Source of the DNA: Clostridiales bacterium
GTDB lineage: Bacteria > Bacillota > Clostridia > Lachnospirales > Lachnospiraceae
Assembly: GCA_012839085.1 (NCBI GenBank)
Contig: DUNZ01000151.1
Location: forward strand, 1 to 38,211
Direction of reading: 5' to 3'
DNA: 38,211 bases
In this document: positions 25,555 to 34,597 of the stretch, one piece after another
Layout of the letters: every line of letters starts with the position of its first letter
Position numbering within the stretch: position 1 is the stretch's first letter
Position numbers and translations under genes: made by a program
Notes under the pieces: generated by a model
The model's database searches: none
The model's input: the letters and a program-made list of their open reading frames with translations, nothing else
What the model was told of the DNA's origin: nothing

Positions 25555-26316
25555 ATGCTTCAAGATATTCTTTCCATCGGACAAAAGGTAGATATTAAAC
25601 AGCTGGATAGAAACGGAGAACCTATGGAGATGGGGAGGGTTTACGTAAGCCAGTTGGTAGATTTTGTTGACCAAGATATGGTCAAAATTGTAATGCCCTT
25701 ATGGAATACTAAAGTTGTACCACTCCACATTGGTGAGAGTTATCATTTATGCTTTTATACCAATAAGGGATTACATCAATGTAGCTGTTTAGTAATGAAA
25801 CATGTAAGAGAAAACAATGTAATTCTTAGCCTTGTTAAAATAACCTCTGACTTAAAAAAATACCAAAGAAGGCAATTTTATCGCTTGGAATGCATCCATG
25901 AAACAAAATACCGCATTATAACGAAAGAAGAGGAATTGTTAGAAGAACGGGTAAGAAAAAATAAATTTTCTAGTCCTGAGGAAAAGGCAAAGTGTGAAAA
26001 ACAGCTCTTATTTTATAGATTGCAATGGAGTTTAGGTGCCATTACTGATATCAGTGGTGGTGGAGCCAAGATAACTTCCCATAGTAGGCATAAGCAAGGT
26101 GACAAGCTTATCTTGTGTTTTGACTTTATTCTTGGAAATGAGCTTAGAAAACTGAATTTGGATGCAGAGATTATTTCGGCCGAGCTACTTCCAATTACTG
26201 TTGAAACTTATGAATATCGGATGAAATTCACCAATATCAGTGAAAAAGACAGGGAAGACCTGATTAAATACATATTTGAACAGGAACGTCAACGGAGACA
26301 GCAAATGAAAATATAA
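25555..26316 (+). CDS. PilZ-domain flagellar brake protein, YcgR-like
   Basis: The 253-residue product is a YcgR-type protein: an N-terminal YcgR-N-like beta domain (residues about 1-95) and a C-terminal PilZ domain with the c-di-GMP-binding RxxxR at Arg106-Arg110 (RRQFYR) and (D/N)xSxxG at Asp165-Gly170 (DISGGG). Proteins of this type bind c-di-GMP and slow or stop the motor through MotA or FliG. An insertion of charged residues (about 125-150) lies between the two motifs. It sits between flhG and cheB, where Bacillus has no such gene, which ties c-di-GMP control to this operon. Symbol left empty (Bacillus homologue: ypfA/dgrA). Confidence 0.88.
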   Translation: MLQDILSIGQKVDIKQLDRNGEPMEMGRVYVSQLVDFVDQDMVKIVMPLWNTKVVPLHIGESYHLCFYTNKGLHQCSCLVMKHVRENNVILSLVKITSDLKKYQRRQFYRLECIHETKYRIITKEEELLEERVRKNKFSSPEEKAKCEKQLLFYRLQWSLGAITDISGGGAKITSHSRHKQGDKLILCFDFILGNELRKLNLDAEIISAELLPITVETYEYRMKFTNISEKDREDLIKYIFEQERQRRQQMKI

Positions 26317-26405
26317 GTATACATAGCCAAAAATCGAAGATGTATTTGTTTTAAAGTTATGTTAAACTTATCTTAAATTTGACAGTTCTGGAAAGGTAAA
26401 AAAAA

Positions 26406-27485
26406 ATGAAAAAAAATATTTTGTTAGTTGATGACTCTGCACTTATGAGAAGGGTAATCTCTGATATAATAAATTCAGACAATCGATTTCAAGTTACAGA
26501 AACGGCAGCCAATGGTTTAGAGGCCTTAAATATTATCTTGGATCGTGGTGAGAAACTGGATGCTGTAATTTTGGATATCAATATGCCCAAGATGAATGGT
26601 ATTGAATTTTTGGAGCAGCTAAACATTCGAAACATTAAGATTACTGTAATTATTGTCAGTACGATTGCCCGTCGTGATGCAAAAGAAACCATACGTGCTT
26701 TGGAATTGGGTGCATTTGATTTTGTCACCAAGCCAGAGAATTATATCGAAGTGAAGAGCAATATATTTACCAATAAGGTATTGGAATGTCTTTCTCTTGC
26801 GATGAAGTTGGATCAGGATCAAGAAAAGAAAAATCTGAAAATAGACATTGAACGATTAGCTAGAAAAAGAAAGAGAGAGAATCCGGATCAAGCCTGTCGT
26901 AAACTTGTGGCAATCGCCTGTTCTACGGGAGGACCCAAAGCCTTACACGAAGTGATACCAAAACTTCCAGAAAACTTGGATGCTAGTGTATTAATCGTTC
27001 AGCACATGCCAGGAGGCTTCACAAAATCCTTAGCGGATCGCTTAAATGATTTAAGTAAAGTGGAAGTGAAAGAGGCACAGGATGGTGATGAAATAAAAAA
27101 AGGTGTTGTTTATATTGCCAAAGGCGGTTATCAAATGAGACTGAAGAATGGTGATGGTAAACAGACCCTGGCAGTAACCAGCGAAGCTGCAAGGCGAGGA
27201 TTAAGCCCTTGTGCCGATATCATGTATGAATCCCTGGTAGATTCAGAGTATGATCAAATCTTCTGTGTCGTATTGACAGGGATGGGGGGCGATGGTTTGG
27301 ACGGCATTACACTGTTAAATAAAAGCAAGAATATATATGTCATAGCTCAAGATGAGGAAACTAGTATTGTATACGGAATGCCTAAGGTGATACGTGACGC
27401 TGGATTGGCGGATGAAATCGTAGCCTTAGATCAAGTCGCTGAAGCTATCATAAAGAACGTGGGGGTGTATGAATATGGATGTTAG
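26406..27485 (+). CDS. cheB: Chemotaxis methylesterase CheB
   Basis: CheB removes methyl groups from (and deamidates) chemoreceptors when phosphorylated by CheA. The 359-residue product has a receiver domain (Asp9, Asp10, phospho-Asp57 in AVILDINMPKMNG), a charged linker (about 140-165) and the esterase domain with catalytic Ser173 (ACSTGGPKAL), His200 (VQHMPGGFT) and Asp296 (TGMGGDGLDG). The 89-base gap before it has a weak promoter-like pair (TTGTTT with TATCTT after 17) that I do not call. Its 3' end overlaps cheA. The partner methyltransferase CheR is not in this window. Confidence 0.97.
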   Translation: MKKNILLVDDSALMRRVISDIINSDNRFQVTETAANGLEALNIILDRGEKLDAVILDINMPKMNGIEFLEQLNIRNIKITVIIVSTIARRDAKETIRALELGAFDFVTKPENYIEVKSNIFTNKVLECLSLAMKLDQDQEKKNLKIDIERLARKRKRENPDQACRKLVAIACSTGGPKALHEVIPKLPENLDASVLIVQHMPGGFTKSLADRLNDLSKVEVKEAQDGDEIKKGVVYIAKGGYQMRLKNGDGKQTLAVTSEAARRGLSPCADIMYESLVDSEYDQIFCVVLTGMGGDGLDGITLLNKSKNIYVIAQDEETSIVYGMPKVIRDAGLADEIVALDQVAEAIIKNVGVYEYGC

Positions 27486-29544
27486 TCAATATTTAGAGAT
27501 ATTTATTGAAGAATCAAAGGAACATTTGCAGAGTTTAAACGATCAGCTTTTAATTCTGGAACGGGAACCTGAGAATGAAGATACCATTAATGAGATTTTC
27601 CGTGCAGCCCATTCCTTGAAGGGGATGGCAGGTACCATGGGATATAAGAGAATGCAACGCTTAACCCATGATATGGAGAATGTATTCTCGGAAGTTCGTA
27701 ATGGTAAAATGAAGGTGTCATCCGAATTGGTGGACGTGCTCTTTAAAGGACTAGATGCTTTAGAGGAGTACCTGGCCAATATTCAAGCGGATGCCAATGA
27801 AGGAACCAACGACAATGAGGACATTATCAATTCTTTAAATAACATACTCAATAAGGGACTTGGTAAGGCACCCGTTGAAAGTTCTGCGGATCAAAAGCCG
27901 ACTGTTCTAAGTGCGACCTCGATTGATACGGACAAGATGAAATTTAAGCATATTAAGATAGAAGATCATGAAAAGAAAGCAATTGTAAAAGCAGGGACTT
28001 TGGGAATGAATGTGATTGGTCTGACAATCTATATTCATGAATACTGCGTTTTGAAGGCTGCAAGAGCCTATATGGTAAATCGTAACCTAGAAGAGCATGG
28101 AGAGATTATTAAGTTGTTCCCTACAGCTCAAGATATCGAAGATGAAAAATTTGATTTTCACTATTCGGTATTTATGGTTAGTAAGGAAACACCAGAAAAA
28201 TTAGCAGAAGTGGCAGAAAGCATTTCCGAAATCAAGGAAGTTGTTGCTGATTACATAAGTCTATCCAATGAGGACGTTACTAATTACACCAATGTGCTCA
28301 AAAGAGAAGAAACAGCCCTAGCTAGTGGCGCTGCTAGAACATCCGAAACAAAGAACGGATCGGTTCAGAAGAAAGCGAATAAACCGGTGACCAATCGGTC
28401 TGTTCGTGTAGACATTGAGAAGCTTGATGTCTTAATGAATCTGGTGAGTGAGCTGATTATTGCAAAAAATGGTTTGGTTTCCATTAGTTCTACCTCACAA
28501 GTTGCCCTGGAACATGGATTTAGTGAGCAGATAGAATATTTGGAAAGAGTTACAACGAACCTACATGAATCGGTTATGAGGGTTCGAATGGTTCCGATCG
28601 AAAGTGTAGTAAACCGCTTCCCTAGAATGATTCGTGATTTATCGAAAAAGTTAAATAAAGAAATGGAATTATACATGTCCGGTGAAGAGACCGAATTGGA
28701 TCGTACAGTTATTGATGAAATCGGTGATCCTTTGATGCATTTACTGAGAAATGCAGCTGACCATGGTTTGGAAAGCAATGAAGAAAGACAGCGACTTGGT
28801 AAAAATTCGGTTGGTTCCATCTTTTTAGAAGCGTATCAAGAAGGAAATAATGTTGTGATCGAAGTTCGTGATGATGGCTCAGGTATTAATGTAGATAAAA
28901 TCAAAAAGAAAGCTTTGGAACGGGGTACCATTACAGAGGATCAAGCAGCAAGAATGTCGGATAAGGAGATTATTGATCTTTTATTCCAACCTAGCTTCTC
29001 AACTGCCGAACAAGTAACCGATGTATCTGGTAGGGGTGTTGGTCTTGATGTAGTAAAAACCAAGATTGAAACCTTAGGCGGTGAAATCGAAGCAAGATCT
29101 GTTCTGGGCGAAGGTTCTACATTTATCATACGATTACCATTGACTTTAGCCATTATTCAAGCACTTATGGTAATGATAGGAAGAGAAAAATTCGCCCTTC
29201 CTTTGGGTAGTATCCAGACCGTTGAGAATATACCGAATACCGATGTTAGAATGATTCAAGGGAAAGAAGTAATCAACCTAAGAGGAAGTGTAATTCCAAT
29301 CATACGCCTTGGCGAAGTTTTGGATTGTGTGAAAGCAGAGAATGAACCGGAAGAATTCGTGATTGTTGTCGTGAAAAAAGGTGAACGCCTTGCAGGTTTG
29401 GTGGTGGATGAATTAATCGGACAGCAGGAGATTGTTATTAAATCCATTGGTAAATATATTAAGGCTCACAAGATTGTTAGTGGTTCAACGATTCTTGGTA
29501 ATGGTGAAGTATCACTAATCTTAGATGTTAATTCTTTAATTTAA
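27475..29544 (+). CDS. cheA: Chemotaxis histidine kinase CheA
   Basis: CheA phosphorylates CheY and CheB in response to receptor signals. The product (689 residues from the ATG at 27475) has an HPt domain with the phospho-His46 (AAHSLKGMAGTMGY), a CheY/CheB-binding P2 domain (about 150-265), a dimerisation helix pair (about 315-375), an HATPase domain with N box (MHLLRNAADHGLE), DDGSGIN and GRGVGLDVV, and a C-terminal CheW-like domain (about 560-689). An ATG at 27469 is too close to GGGGGTG at 27461-27467, so I choose 27475; it overlaps cheB by 11 bases. Confidence 0.97.
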   Translation: MDVSQYLEIFIEESKEHLQSLNDQLLILEREPENEDTINEIFRAAHSLKGMAGTMGYKRMQRLTHDMENVFSEVRNGKMKVSSELVDVLFKGLDALEEYLANIQADANEGTNDNEDIINSLNNILNKGLGKAPVESSADQKPTVLSATSIDTDKMKFKHIKIEDHEKKAIVKAGTLGMNVIGLTIYIHEYCVLKAARAYMVNRNLEEHGEIIKLFPTAQDIEDEKFDFHYSVFMVSKETPEKLAEVAESISEIKEVVADYISLSNEDVTNYTNVLKREETALASGAARTSETKNGSVQKKANKPVTNRSVRVDIEKLDVLMNLVSELIIAKNGLVSISSTSQVALEHGFSEQIEYLERVTTNLHESVMRVRMVPIESVVNRFPRMIRDLSKKLNKEMELYMSGEETELDRTVIDEIGDPLMHLLRNAADHGLESNEERQRLGKNSVGSIFLEAYQEGNNVVIEVRDDGSGINVDKIKKKALERGTITEDQAARMSDKEIIDLLFQPSFSTAEQVTDVSGRGVGLDVVKTKIETLGGEIEARSVLGEGSTFIIRLPLTLAIIQALMVMIGREKFALPLGSIQTVENIPNTDVRMIQGKEVINLRGSVIPIIRLGEVLDCVKAENEPEEFVIVVVKKGERLAGLVVDELIGQQEIVIKSIGKYIKAHKIVSGSTILGNGEVSLILDVNSLI

Positions 29545-29556
29545 GGGGGTGTCAGT

Positions 29557-30009
29557 ATGGCAGAGGATGTAAAACAATTTATTGTATTAAGGTTAGATCA
29601 AGAATTATTTGGTATTGATATCAAGTTTATTGAAAGTATTATTGTAATGCAAAGCATAACCAGAGTGCCAAAGTCACAACCTTATTATAAGGGAGTTATC
29701 AATTTAAGAGGAGATATTGTTCCGGTTATGAGCCTGCGAGAAAAATTAGGGCTGGAAAGTGATGATTATGGCCACTCGACTAGAATTATTATCGTTCGTC
29801 CTGATGAGCAGGCTGCTCCAGCAGGAATTATTGTGGACGAAGTAAAAGAGGTTATAGAATTAGAGGATTCTGATATTGACCAACTTGCCTACGACAAAAC
29901 CGATGTAAAATCTAACATTAGCTTCGGCATAGGAAAATACAAGAATGAATTAATTAATATTTTAGATATTCCAAATCTATTATTGGAGAAAGAAACAAAC
30001 AAAAAATAA
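29557..30009 (+). CDS. cheW: Chemotaxis adaptor CheW
   Basis: CheW links CheA to the chemoreceptors. The 150-residue product is a single CheW domain: QFIVLRLDQELFGIDIKFIE at the start, SITRVPKSQPYYKGVINLRG in the middle, then DIVPVMSLREKLG and IIVDEVKEVIELEDSDID. No receiver domain is attached, so this is CheW and not CheV. It begins 12 bases after cheA, with AGGGGGTG before the ATG. Confidence 0.96.
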   Translation: MAEDVKQFIVLRLDQELFGIDIKFIESIIVMQSITRVPKSQPYYKGVINLRGDIVPVMSLREKLGLESDDYGHSTRIIIVRPDEQAAPAGIIVDEVKEVIELEDSDIDQLAYDKTDVKSNISFGIGKYKNELINILDIPNLLLEKETNKK

Positions 30010-30041
30010 ACATAAATATCTTAGAGAAGAGAGGTGCATGA

Positions 30042-30665
30042 GTGGTGTCCCAAATAAATTATGATAGTATCAACAATATGCAATTTGATGTTCTTCGTGA
30101 GATTGGCAATATTGGCGCTGGGAATGCCACTACAGCGCTTTCCCAGATGATTAATTCTAAGATTGATATGAAAATTCCCAAGGTAGAATTACTAGAGTTT
30201 AAGTATTTGGCAGATATCGTCGGGGGAGCCGAAAACCTTGTGGTTGGAATTTTATTCACACTGGAAGGACAAGCGAATGGAATGATGATGTTTATGATGG
30301 AAAAGATCGCAGCCCATCGGCTTGTTAATCTATTACTAAATAATCCGTCAGATAAGATAACGGATGATTTTACTGAGATGGAGATGTCCGCTTTAAATGA
30401 GATTGGCAACATCATAGCAGGGGCATATTTGTCTTCCTTATCAACCTTGACAAATATGTTAATTACCTCCAGTATCCCCTATCTGTCAATTGATATGGCA
30501 GGGGCAATTCTTAGTGTTCCTGCGATTGAATTTGGAAAAATTGGAGATAAGGCTCTGTTAATTGAAACTGAATTTGGTGATAAGGAGAATGCCGTTAACG
30601 GGTATTTTATTCTTATTCCAACATTAAAATCATACGAGGCTATTCTATCGTCATTGGGATTATAA
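30042..30665 (+). CDS. cheC: CheY-P phosphatase CheC
   Basis: CheC dephosphorylates CheY-P and binds the deamidase CheD. The 207-residue product has two active-site motifs: LREIGNIGAGNATTALSQ (about residues 14-31) and LNEIGNIIAGAYLSSLS (about 115-131), each with Glu and Asn, so both sites are retained. The start is a GTG at 30042 with GAGAGGTG upstream; a second GTG at 30045 is in frame. Together with FliY there are two CheC-type phosphatases in the operon, as in Bacillus. Confidence 0.95.
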   Translation: MVSQINYDSINNMQFDVLREIGNIGAGNATTALSQMINSKIDMKIPKVELLEFKYLADIVGGAENLVVGILFTLEGQANGMMMFMMEKIAAHRLVNLLLNNPSDKITDDFTEMEMSALNEIGNIIAGAYLSSLSTLTNMLITSSIPYLSIDMAGAILSVPAIEFGKIGDKALLIETEFGDKENAVNGYFILIPTLKSYEAILSSLGL

Positions 30666-30674
30666 GGGGTACAA

Positions 30675-31160
30675 ATGAAAGAAATGATACGGGTAGGAAT
30701 GGCAGACTTAAATGTATGTGTTGCACCAAATGCAATAGCCACCTTAGGCCTTGGATCCTGTGTAGGAATTGTCTTATATGATCCTAGAAATAAAATAGCT
30801 GGTTTAGTACATATCATGCTGCCTGACAGTACAAAAATAATAAATAACGAAAATAAAGCAAAATTTGCGGATACGGGTATCGATGCGCTCATTGAAAAAA
30901 TGGTATCGATTGGTGCCAATAGGAAAAATTTGGTGGCTAAAATTGCTGGAGGAGCTCAGATGTTTGCCTTTAGCAATAATAGTGAAATGATGCGCATTGG
31001 TGACCGTAATGTAGAAGCTGTAAGAAAAAAATTAAAAGATATTGGCATTGAAATTAGGGCAGCTCATACTGGCGAAAATTATGGACGCACCATCGAATTT
31101 TATCCGGAAACAGGAGAATTGCATATAAAGTCTGTTGGTAGAGATCGGATAATTATATAA
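30675..31160 (+). CDS. cheD: Chemoreceptor glutamine deamidase CheD
   Basis: CheD deamidates receptor glutamines and partners with CheC as a feedback arm of adaptation. The 161-residue product has the catalytic pair Cys29 (LGLGSCVGIVLYD) and His46 (AGLVHIMLPDS), the conserved KIAGGAQMF and the ending EFYPETGELHIKSV. It starts 9 bases after cheC, behind AAGGGGT. Size is normal for the family. Confidence 0.96.
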   Translation: MKEMIRVGMADLNVCVAPNAIATLGLGSCVGIVLYDPRNKIAGLVHIMLPDSTKIINNENKAKFADTGIDALIEKMVSIGANRKNLVAKIAGGAQMFAFSNNSEMMRIGDRNVEAVRKKLKDIGIEIRAAHTGENYGRTIEFYPETGELHIKSVGRDRIII

Positions 31161-31195
31161 GGATGGTGTAAATACTAAGTTAAGTGGAGGTTTTT

Positions 31196-31471
31196 ATGGG
31201 AAGTCAGGTGATTCCAGCCATAATTGTACTTATCGCAGGGGTGGTAACCAGTATTATAAACATAGTGAACCAGGTGGAATTAGTTCCCGCGTTAAAACGT
31301 CTACTTTTGGTCATGGTGATATTTTACTTTATTGGACAAATAGCCAAGGCGATAATACAAAAAGCAATCAGACAGAAATCAAAAGCTTCAGATAATCAAA
31401 ATGAAGACAAGCAGGAAGAAGATAAGCAAAAAGAAGTTGAACAAGAAGACGAACCGGAAGGAAAGAAGTAG
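31196..31471 (+). CDS. Small membrane protein with acidic tail, function unknown
   Basis: The 91-residue product begins MGSQVIPAIIVLIAGVVTSI and has two hydrophobic segments (about residues 5-22 and 35-52), a basic stretch (KAIIQKAIRQKSK) and an acidic/Gln-rich tail of about 30 residues (NQNEDKQEEDKQKEVEQEDE). GTGGAGG at 31184-31190 lies 5 bases before the ATG at 31196, so the longer GTG frame at 31184 is not the start. It lies between cheD and the sigma factor. I do not recognise a named family; the place in the operon suggests a flagellar role. Confidence 0.7.
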   Translation: MGSQVIPAIIVLIAGVVTSIINIVNQVELVPALKRLLLVMVIFYFIGQIAKAIIQKAIRQKSKASDNQNEDKQEEDKQKEVEQEDEPEGKK

Positions 31472-31542
31472 TTGTTAATTCTGCAATAGCAATATGAATG
31501 TACTAACAACAGAGATCTGTATCATTTACTTCAGGAGGCAAT

Positions 31543-32310
31543 ATGAGCGCAGAGAAAAAACAGAAGCTTTGGGAAGAATATTCCAAAAAAAGAACTTCTG
31601 AACTTCAGGAAAAAATCATAATTGAATATGCAGGATTAGTAAAATTAGTAGCCGGTCGGTTAAGCATGTACCTGGGCTCAAATGTGGAATATGACGATCT
31701 GGTGGGCTATGGTATTTTTGGCTTGATTGATGCAATTGATAAATTTGACAACTCCAAAGGTGTGAAATTTGAGACCTATGCCTCCCTTCGTATTCGTGGC
31801 GCCATTCTAGATCAAATTCGTAAAATGGATTGGATCCCTAGAAGTATTCGTCAAAAGCAGAAGAAACTGGATCAAGCCTATCAATACCTGGAAGCGAAAC
31901 TAGGTAGAGTACCCTGTGATGAAGAAATTGCTGATGAGTTAGAAATCACAGTGGATGAATTGGAAACATGGGAGAACCAGACCAAGGTGACCAACATCAT
32001 TTCCTTAGATGAATTTATGGATCAGGGAACGGAAGCCAGAATGGATAAAGGTTTGATAACAACCTTTGCTCAGCCAGAACGAATTGTTGAAAAAAACGAA
32101 TTGAAAGAGCTCTTAATTCAGACCTTAGAGATTTTAACAGAAAAAGAAAAGAAAGTAATTATTTTATATTATTATGAAGAATTGACCTTAAAAGAGATTA
32201 GTCGTATTTTAGAGGTTTCCGAATCTCGAATCTCGCAATTGCATACAAAAGCTTTACAAAAAATGAAAATGAAACTGGGTAAAAATATGGATCTATTTTC
32301 CGATCTATAA
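31543..32310 (+). CDS. fliA: Flagellar RNA polymerase sigma factor FliA (SigD)
   Basis: This sigma-28 type factor transcribes late flagellar, motility and chemotaxis genes. The 255-residue product has region 2 (YDDLVGYGIFGLIDAIDKFD, then FETYASLRIRGAILDQIRKM), the sigma-28 hallmark DWIPRSIRQKQKK, region 3 and region 4 (LTLKEISRILEVSESRISQL, then TKALQKMKM). CAGGAGGC precedes the ATG. Its place at the end of the fla/che operon means that it is made only when the upstream operon has been transcribed, as in Bacillus sigD. The anti-sigma factor FlgM is not in the window. Confidence 0.96.
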   Translation: MSAEKKQKLWEEYSKKRTSELQEKIIIEYAGLVKLVAGRLSMYLGSNVEYDDLVGYGIFGLIDAIDKFDNSKGVKFETYASLRIRGAILDQIRKMDWIPRSIRQKQKKLDQAYQYLEAKLGRVPCDEEIADELEITVDELETWENQTKVTNIISLDEFMDQGTEARMDKGLITTFAQPERIVEKNELKELLIQTLEILTEKEKKVIILYYYEELTLKEISRILEVSESRISQLHTKALQKMKMKLGKNMDLFSDL

Positions 32311-32356
32311 TTGGTAGTAGCCAAATAGATTAATATTTACCATAATAGATTAAGAG

Positions 32357-32387
32357 AGAGTGAAAGGACATGATACCTTTTCACTCT
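32357..32387 (+). terminator. Hairpin after sigD, terminator-like without U-tract
   Basis: AGAGTGAAAGG (32357-32367) pairs with CCTTTTCACTCT (32376-32387) with one bulged base and an 8-base loop. The following ATTTGCG is not a U-tract, so it may be a partial terminator or an mRNA 3'-end stabiliser. Confidence 0.45.
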
Positions 32388-32458
32388 ATTTGCGTAGTTA
32401 CCATTATTTACCCGTATAAAATAAAGGTTTAGAGTAGGATGCAATAAAAACGGAATTA

Positions 32459-32485
32459 GGAAAATTAAGTCTACTTGAATTTTCC
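32459..32485 (+). promoter_or_regulatory. Second hairpin in the sigD to FapA-like gap
   Basis: GGAAAATTAAG (32459-32469) pairs with CTTGAATTTTCC (32474-32485) with one bulge and a 4-base loop. A run of seven T and TACAAT (32525-32530) lie further downstream; the -35 region there is weak. The 279-base gap 32311-32589 therefore holds two hairpins and a possible weak promoter, and no gene. Confidence 0.4.
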
Positions 32486-32589
32486 GATTGGAGCAACAAG
32501 ACCATGAATATGTTTTTTTGTTCATGTTACAATGAAAGAAGAATGAGGTAAACGTTACACTTGGCGGGCTTACATAGAAGGAGGTTACT

Positions 32590-34191
32590 ATGAGAGGGAA
32601 AAATGGATTTTTCCAATTAATAATAAAGCAGGATGGAACCTACCTGAAAATATTTAAGGCTGAAGAAGGGGGACAGCCTATATCGTATGAAGAAATCAGT
32701 AACTATTTAATGGATATACATATTAATGAATTTGATATAATTGTAATCGGTAAAGCATTAGCATCGGATGAAAGTCCAATTGAAGTCAAATTAACTTCCA
32801 TGCCAATCTTACCAGTGGATGAGTTTCTGAAAATTGAAGTTTCAGAAGATCGGATGTATGTGAAAGGAAGATTTTATCCTCCTTCGGATCGTGGCAATCT
32901 GATGACCAAAGATGACATTGTAAGAAAACTGGTATCAAACGGCATAAAATATGGGGCAGACGAAGCCGTCATCAGTGATTTTTTAACGAATCGAAAATAT
33001 TGTACCGACTACATTCTAGCAAAAGCAACTTCTCCAGTGCAAGGGCATGATGCCCAAATCATCTATCATTTCAATACCGATCTTACCTTAAAGCCAAAGA
33101 CCAATGAGGATGGAACTGTGGATTTTCACCAGTTGGATATGATTAGTCATTGCAAAAAAGGTGATTTGCTGGCTACTTTAATACCAGTAGACTTTGGTAC
33201 TCCTGGAATCGATGTATATGGAAATCTGATTAAACCAGTGAAAGTAAACAACAAAGTTTTACGCCATGGTAAAAATATACATCTTTCTGAGGATGGTTTG
33301 AGGATGTACTCTGATGTGGATGGGCATGTTACCTTGGCCGATGGGAGAGTATTCGTCTCCGATACCTATGAAATTCCGGCGGATGTTAACACCTCAACAG
33401 GAGATATTAATTATGATGGTAATGTTGTGGTCAAAGGAAATGTCATTACAGGCTTTACTGTTAAGGCCAAAGGGGATATTGAAGTATATGGTGTTGTGGA
33501 AGGAGCTTATCTGGAAGCAGGTGGCCATATTATATTAAGACGAGGAATGCAGGGAATGAATCGCGGTGTACTTAAAGCCAATGGTAACATCGTATCTAAG
33601 TTTATCGAGAATTCACAAGTCATCGCAGGAGGAAATGTTACAACGGAAACTATTTTACATAGTAAGGTGTCAGCAAAAGGGGAAATATCAGTGAGTGGAA
33701 GAAGAGGATTGGTGACCGGTGGAGAAATTCGTTCTGGTACTATGATTACTGTCAAAACCGCTGGATCCCAGATGGGTACCGCAACCCTCTTAGAAGTAGG
33801 TATCGACCCTACAATTTCTGATGAATTTAAGGAAATCGAGATAAAAATTGCCATGTTGCAAGGGGAGAAAGAAAAAATTGCACAAGCATTTGCACTTTTT
33901 AAGAAACGATTAGAAAAGGGTGCTCAAATAACTGAGGATAAAAAGGAATTATTGAGAACCATTTCTCAGAATAATATAAAAATAGAAGAACAGTTGAAAC
34001 AAGCCAAAGCACGATATGAGGAACTAAAGATTGAGATGGAAACGAATACCTATGGGGCTATTAAAGTACAGGATACCATTTATCCTGGTACAAAATTGAT
34101 TATTGGAAATGTTGTATATTTTGTTCGGAATGTAATTCAACATAGTAAATTTGTCAGGGATCGGGCTGATGTAAAGGTAATTCCCCTTTGA
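32590..34191 (+). CDS. FapA/DUF342 family polymer-forming protein
   Basis: The 533-residue product belongs to the FapA (DUF342) family: an N-terminal domain (to about residue 215), a right-handed beta-helix type repeat region of Gly/Val pattern (about 250-395, with STGDINYDGNVVVKGNVITG and GGHIILRRGMQGMNRGVLKA), then a coiled coil (about 410-485) and a short beta ending. Family members are found after sigD in many clostridia; a precise role is not known. It is preceded by GAAGGAGG and a gap of 279 bases. It may be transcribed by read-through or from a weak promoter. Confidence 0.82.
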   Translation: MRGKNGFFQLIIKQDGTYLKIFKAEEGGQPISYEEISNYLMDIHINEFDIIVIGKALASDESPIEVKLTSMPILPVDEFLKIEVSEDRMYVKGRFYPPSDRGNLMTKDDIVRKLVSNGIKYGADEAVISDFLTNRKYCTDYILAKATSPVQGHDAQIIYHFNTDLTLKPKTNEDGTVDFHQLDMISHCKKGDLLATLIPVDFGTPGIDVYGNLIKPVKVNNKVLRHGKNIHLSEDGLRMYSDVDGHVTLADGRVFVSDTYEIPADVNTSTGDINYDGNVVVKGNVITGFTVKAKGDIEVYGVVEGAYLEAGGHIILRRGMQGMNRGVLKANGNIVSKFIENSQVIAGGNVTTETILHSKVSAKGEISVSGRRGLVTGGEIRSGTMITVKTAGSQMGTATLLEVGIDPTISDEFKEIEIKIAMLQGEKEKIAQAFALFKKRLEKGAQITEDKKELLRTISQNNIKIEEQLKQAKARYEELKIEMETNTYGAIKVQDTIYPGTKLIIGNVVYFVRNVIQHSKFVRDRADVKVIPL

Positions 34192-34276
34192 TAAGTTTTG
34201 AGTCATACACTGGTCTAGTAGGGCGGTTGGTGGCTCATAAGAAACCATAGCTTTACCATATGAGGGAGGGTATAAT

Positions 34277-34585
34277 ATGGGAATACGACCAATTGATGTT
34301 ATGAGATCACAGGAAGTATCTCAACTAAAAATTTATGAGACACAAAAAGTCTCAAATGAACAACTTCAGCTTGGAAGAAACTTTCAAAACATGATACAGC
34401 AAGAGACCCAAAAGACAGTACAGACATCAAAAAGTGACAATATGGAATATCGTTATGATGCAAAAGAAAAAGGGAATAATGAATACGGTGGATCTTCTCA
34501 AAAAAGAAAAAAGAAAGAGGAGAAGAAGGAGACATCCGATAGGAAAATACCAAAAAAGTCCCGTGGTATCGATATTCTAATATAA
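34277..34585 (+). CDS. Small basic protein of the post-sigD group, function unknown
   Basis: The 102-residue product starts MGIRPIDVMRSQEVSQLKIY and has a Gln-rich helical part (NEQLQLGRNFQNMIQQETQK), a Lys/Glu-rich low-complexity stretch (SSQKRKKKEEKKETSDRK) and the ending SRGIDILI. A start with I(R/N)PIDxQ and an end in G-x-IDI-x-I are, from memory, shared by short proteins near DUF342 genes of other clostridia. I do not know a function. GAGGGAGGG lies 6 bases before the ATG. No membrane segment or signal peptide is present. Confidence 0.65.
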   Translation: MGIRPIDVMRSQEVSQLKIYETQKVSNEQLQLGRNFQNMIQQETQKTVQTSKSDNMEYRYDAKEKGNNEYGGSSQKRKKKEEKKETSDRKIPKKSRGIDILI

Positions 34586-34597
34586 TATGGAGGCAGT

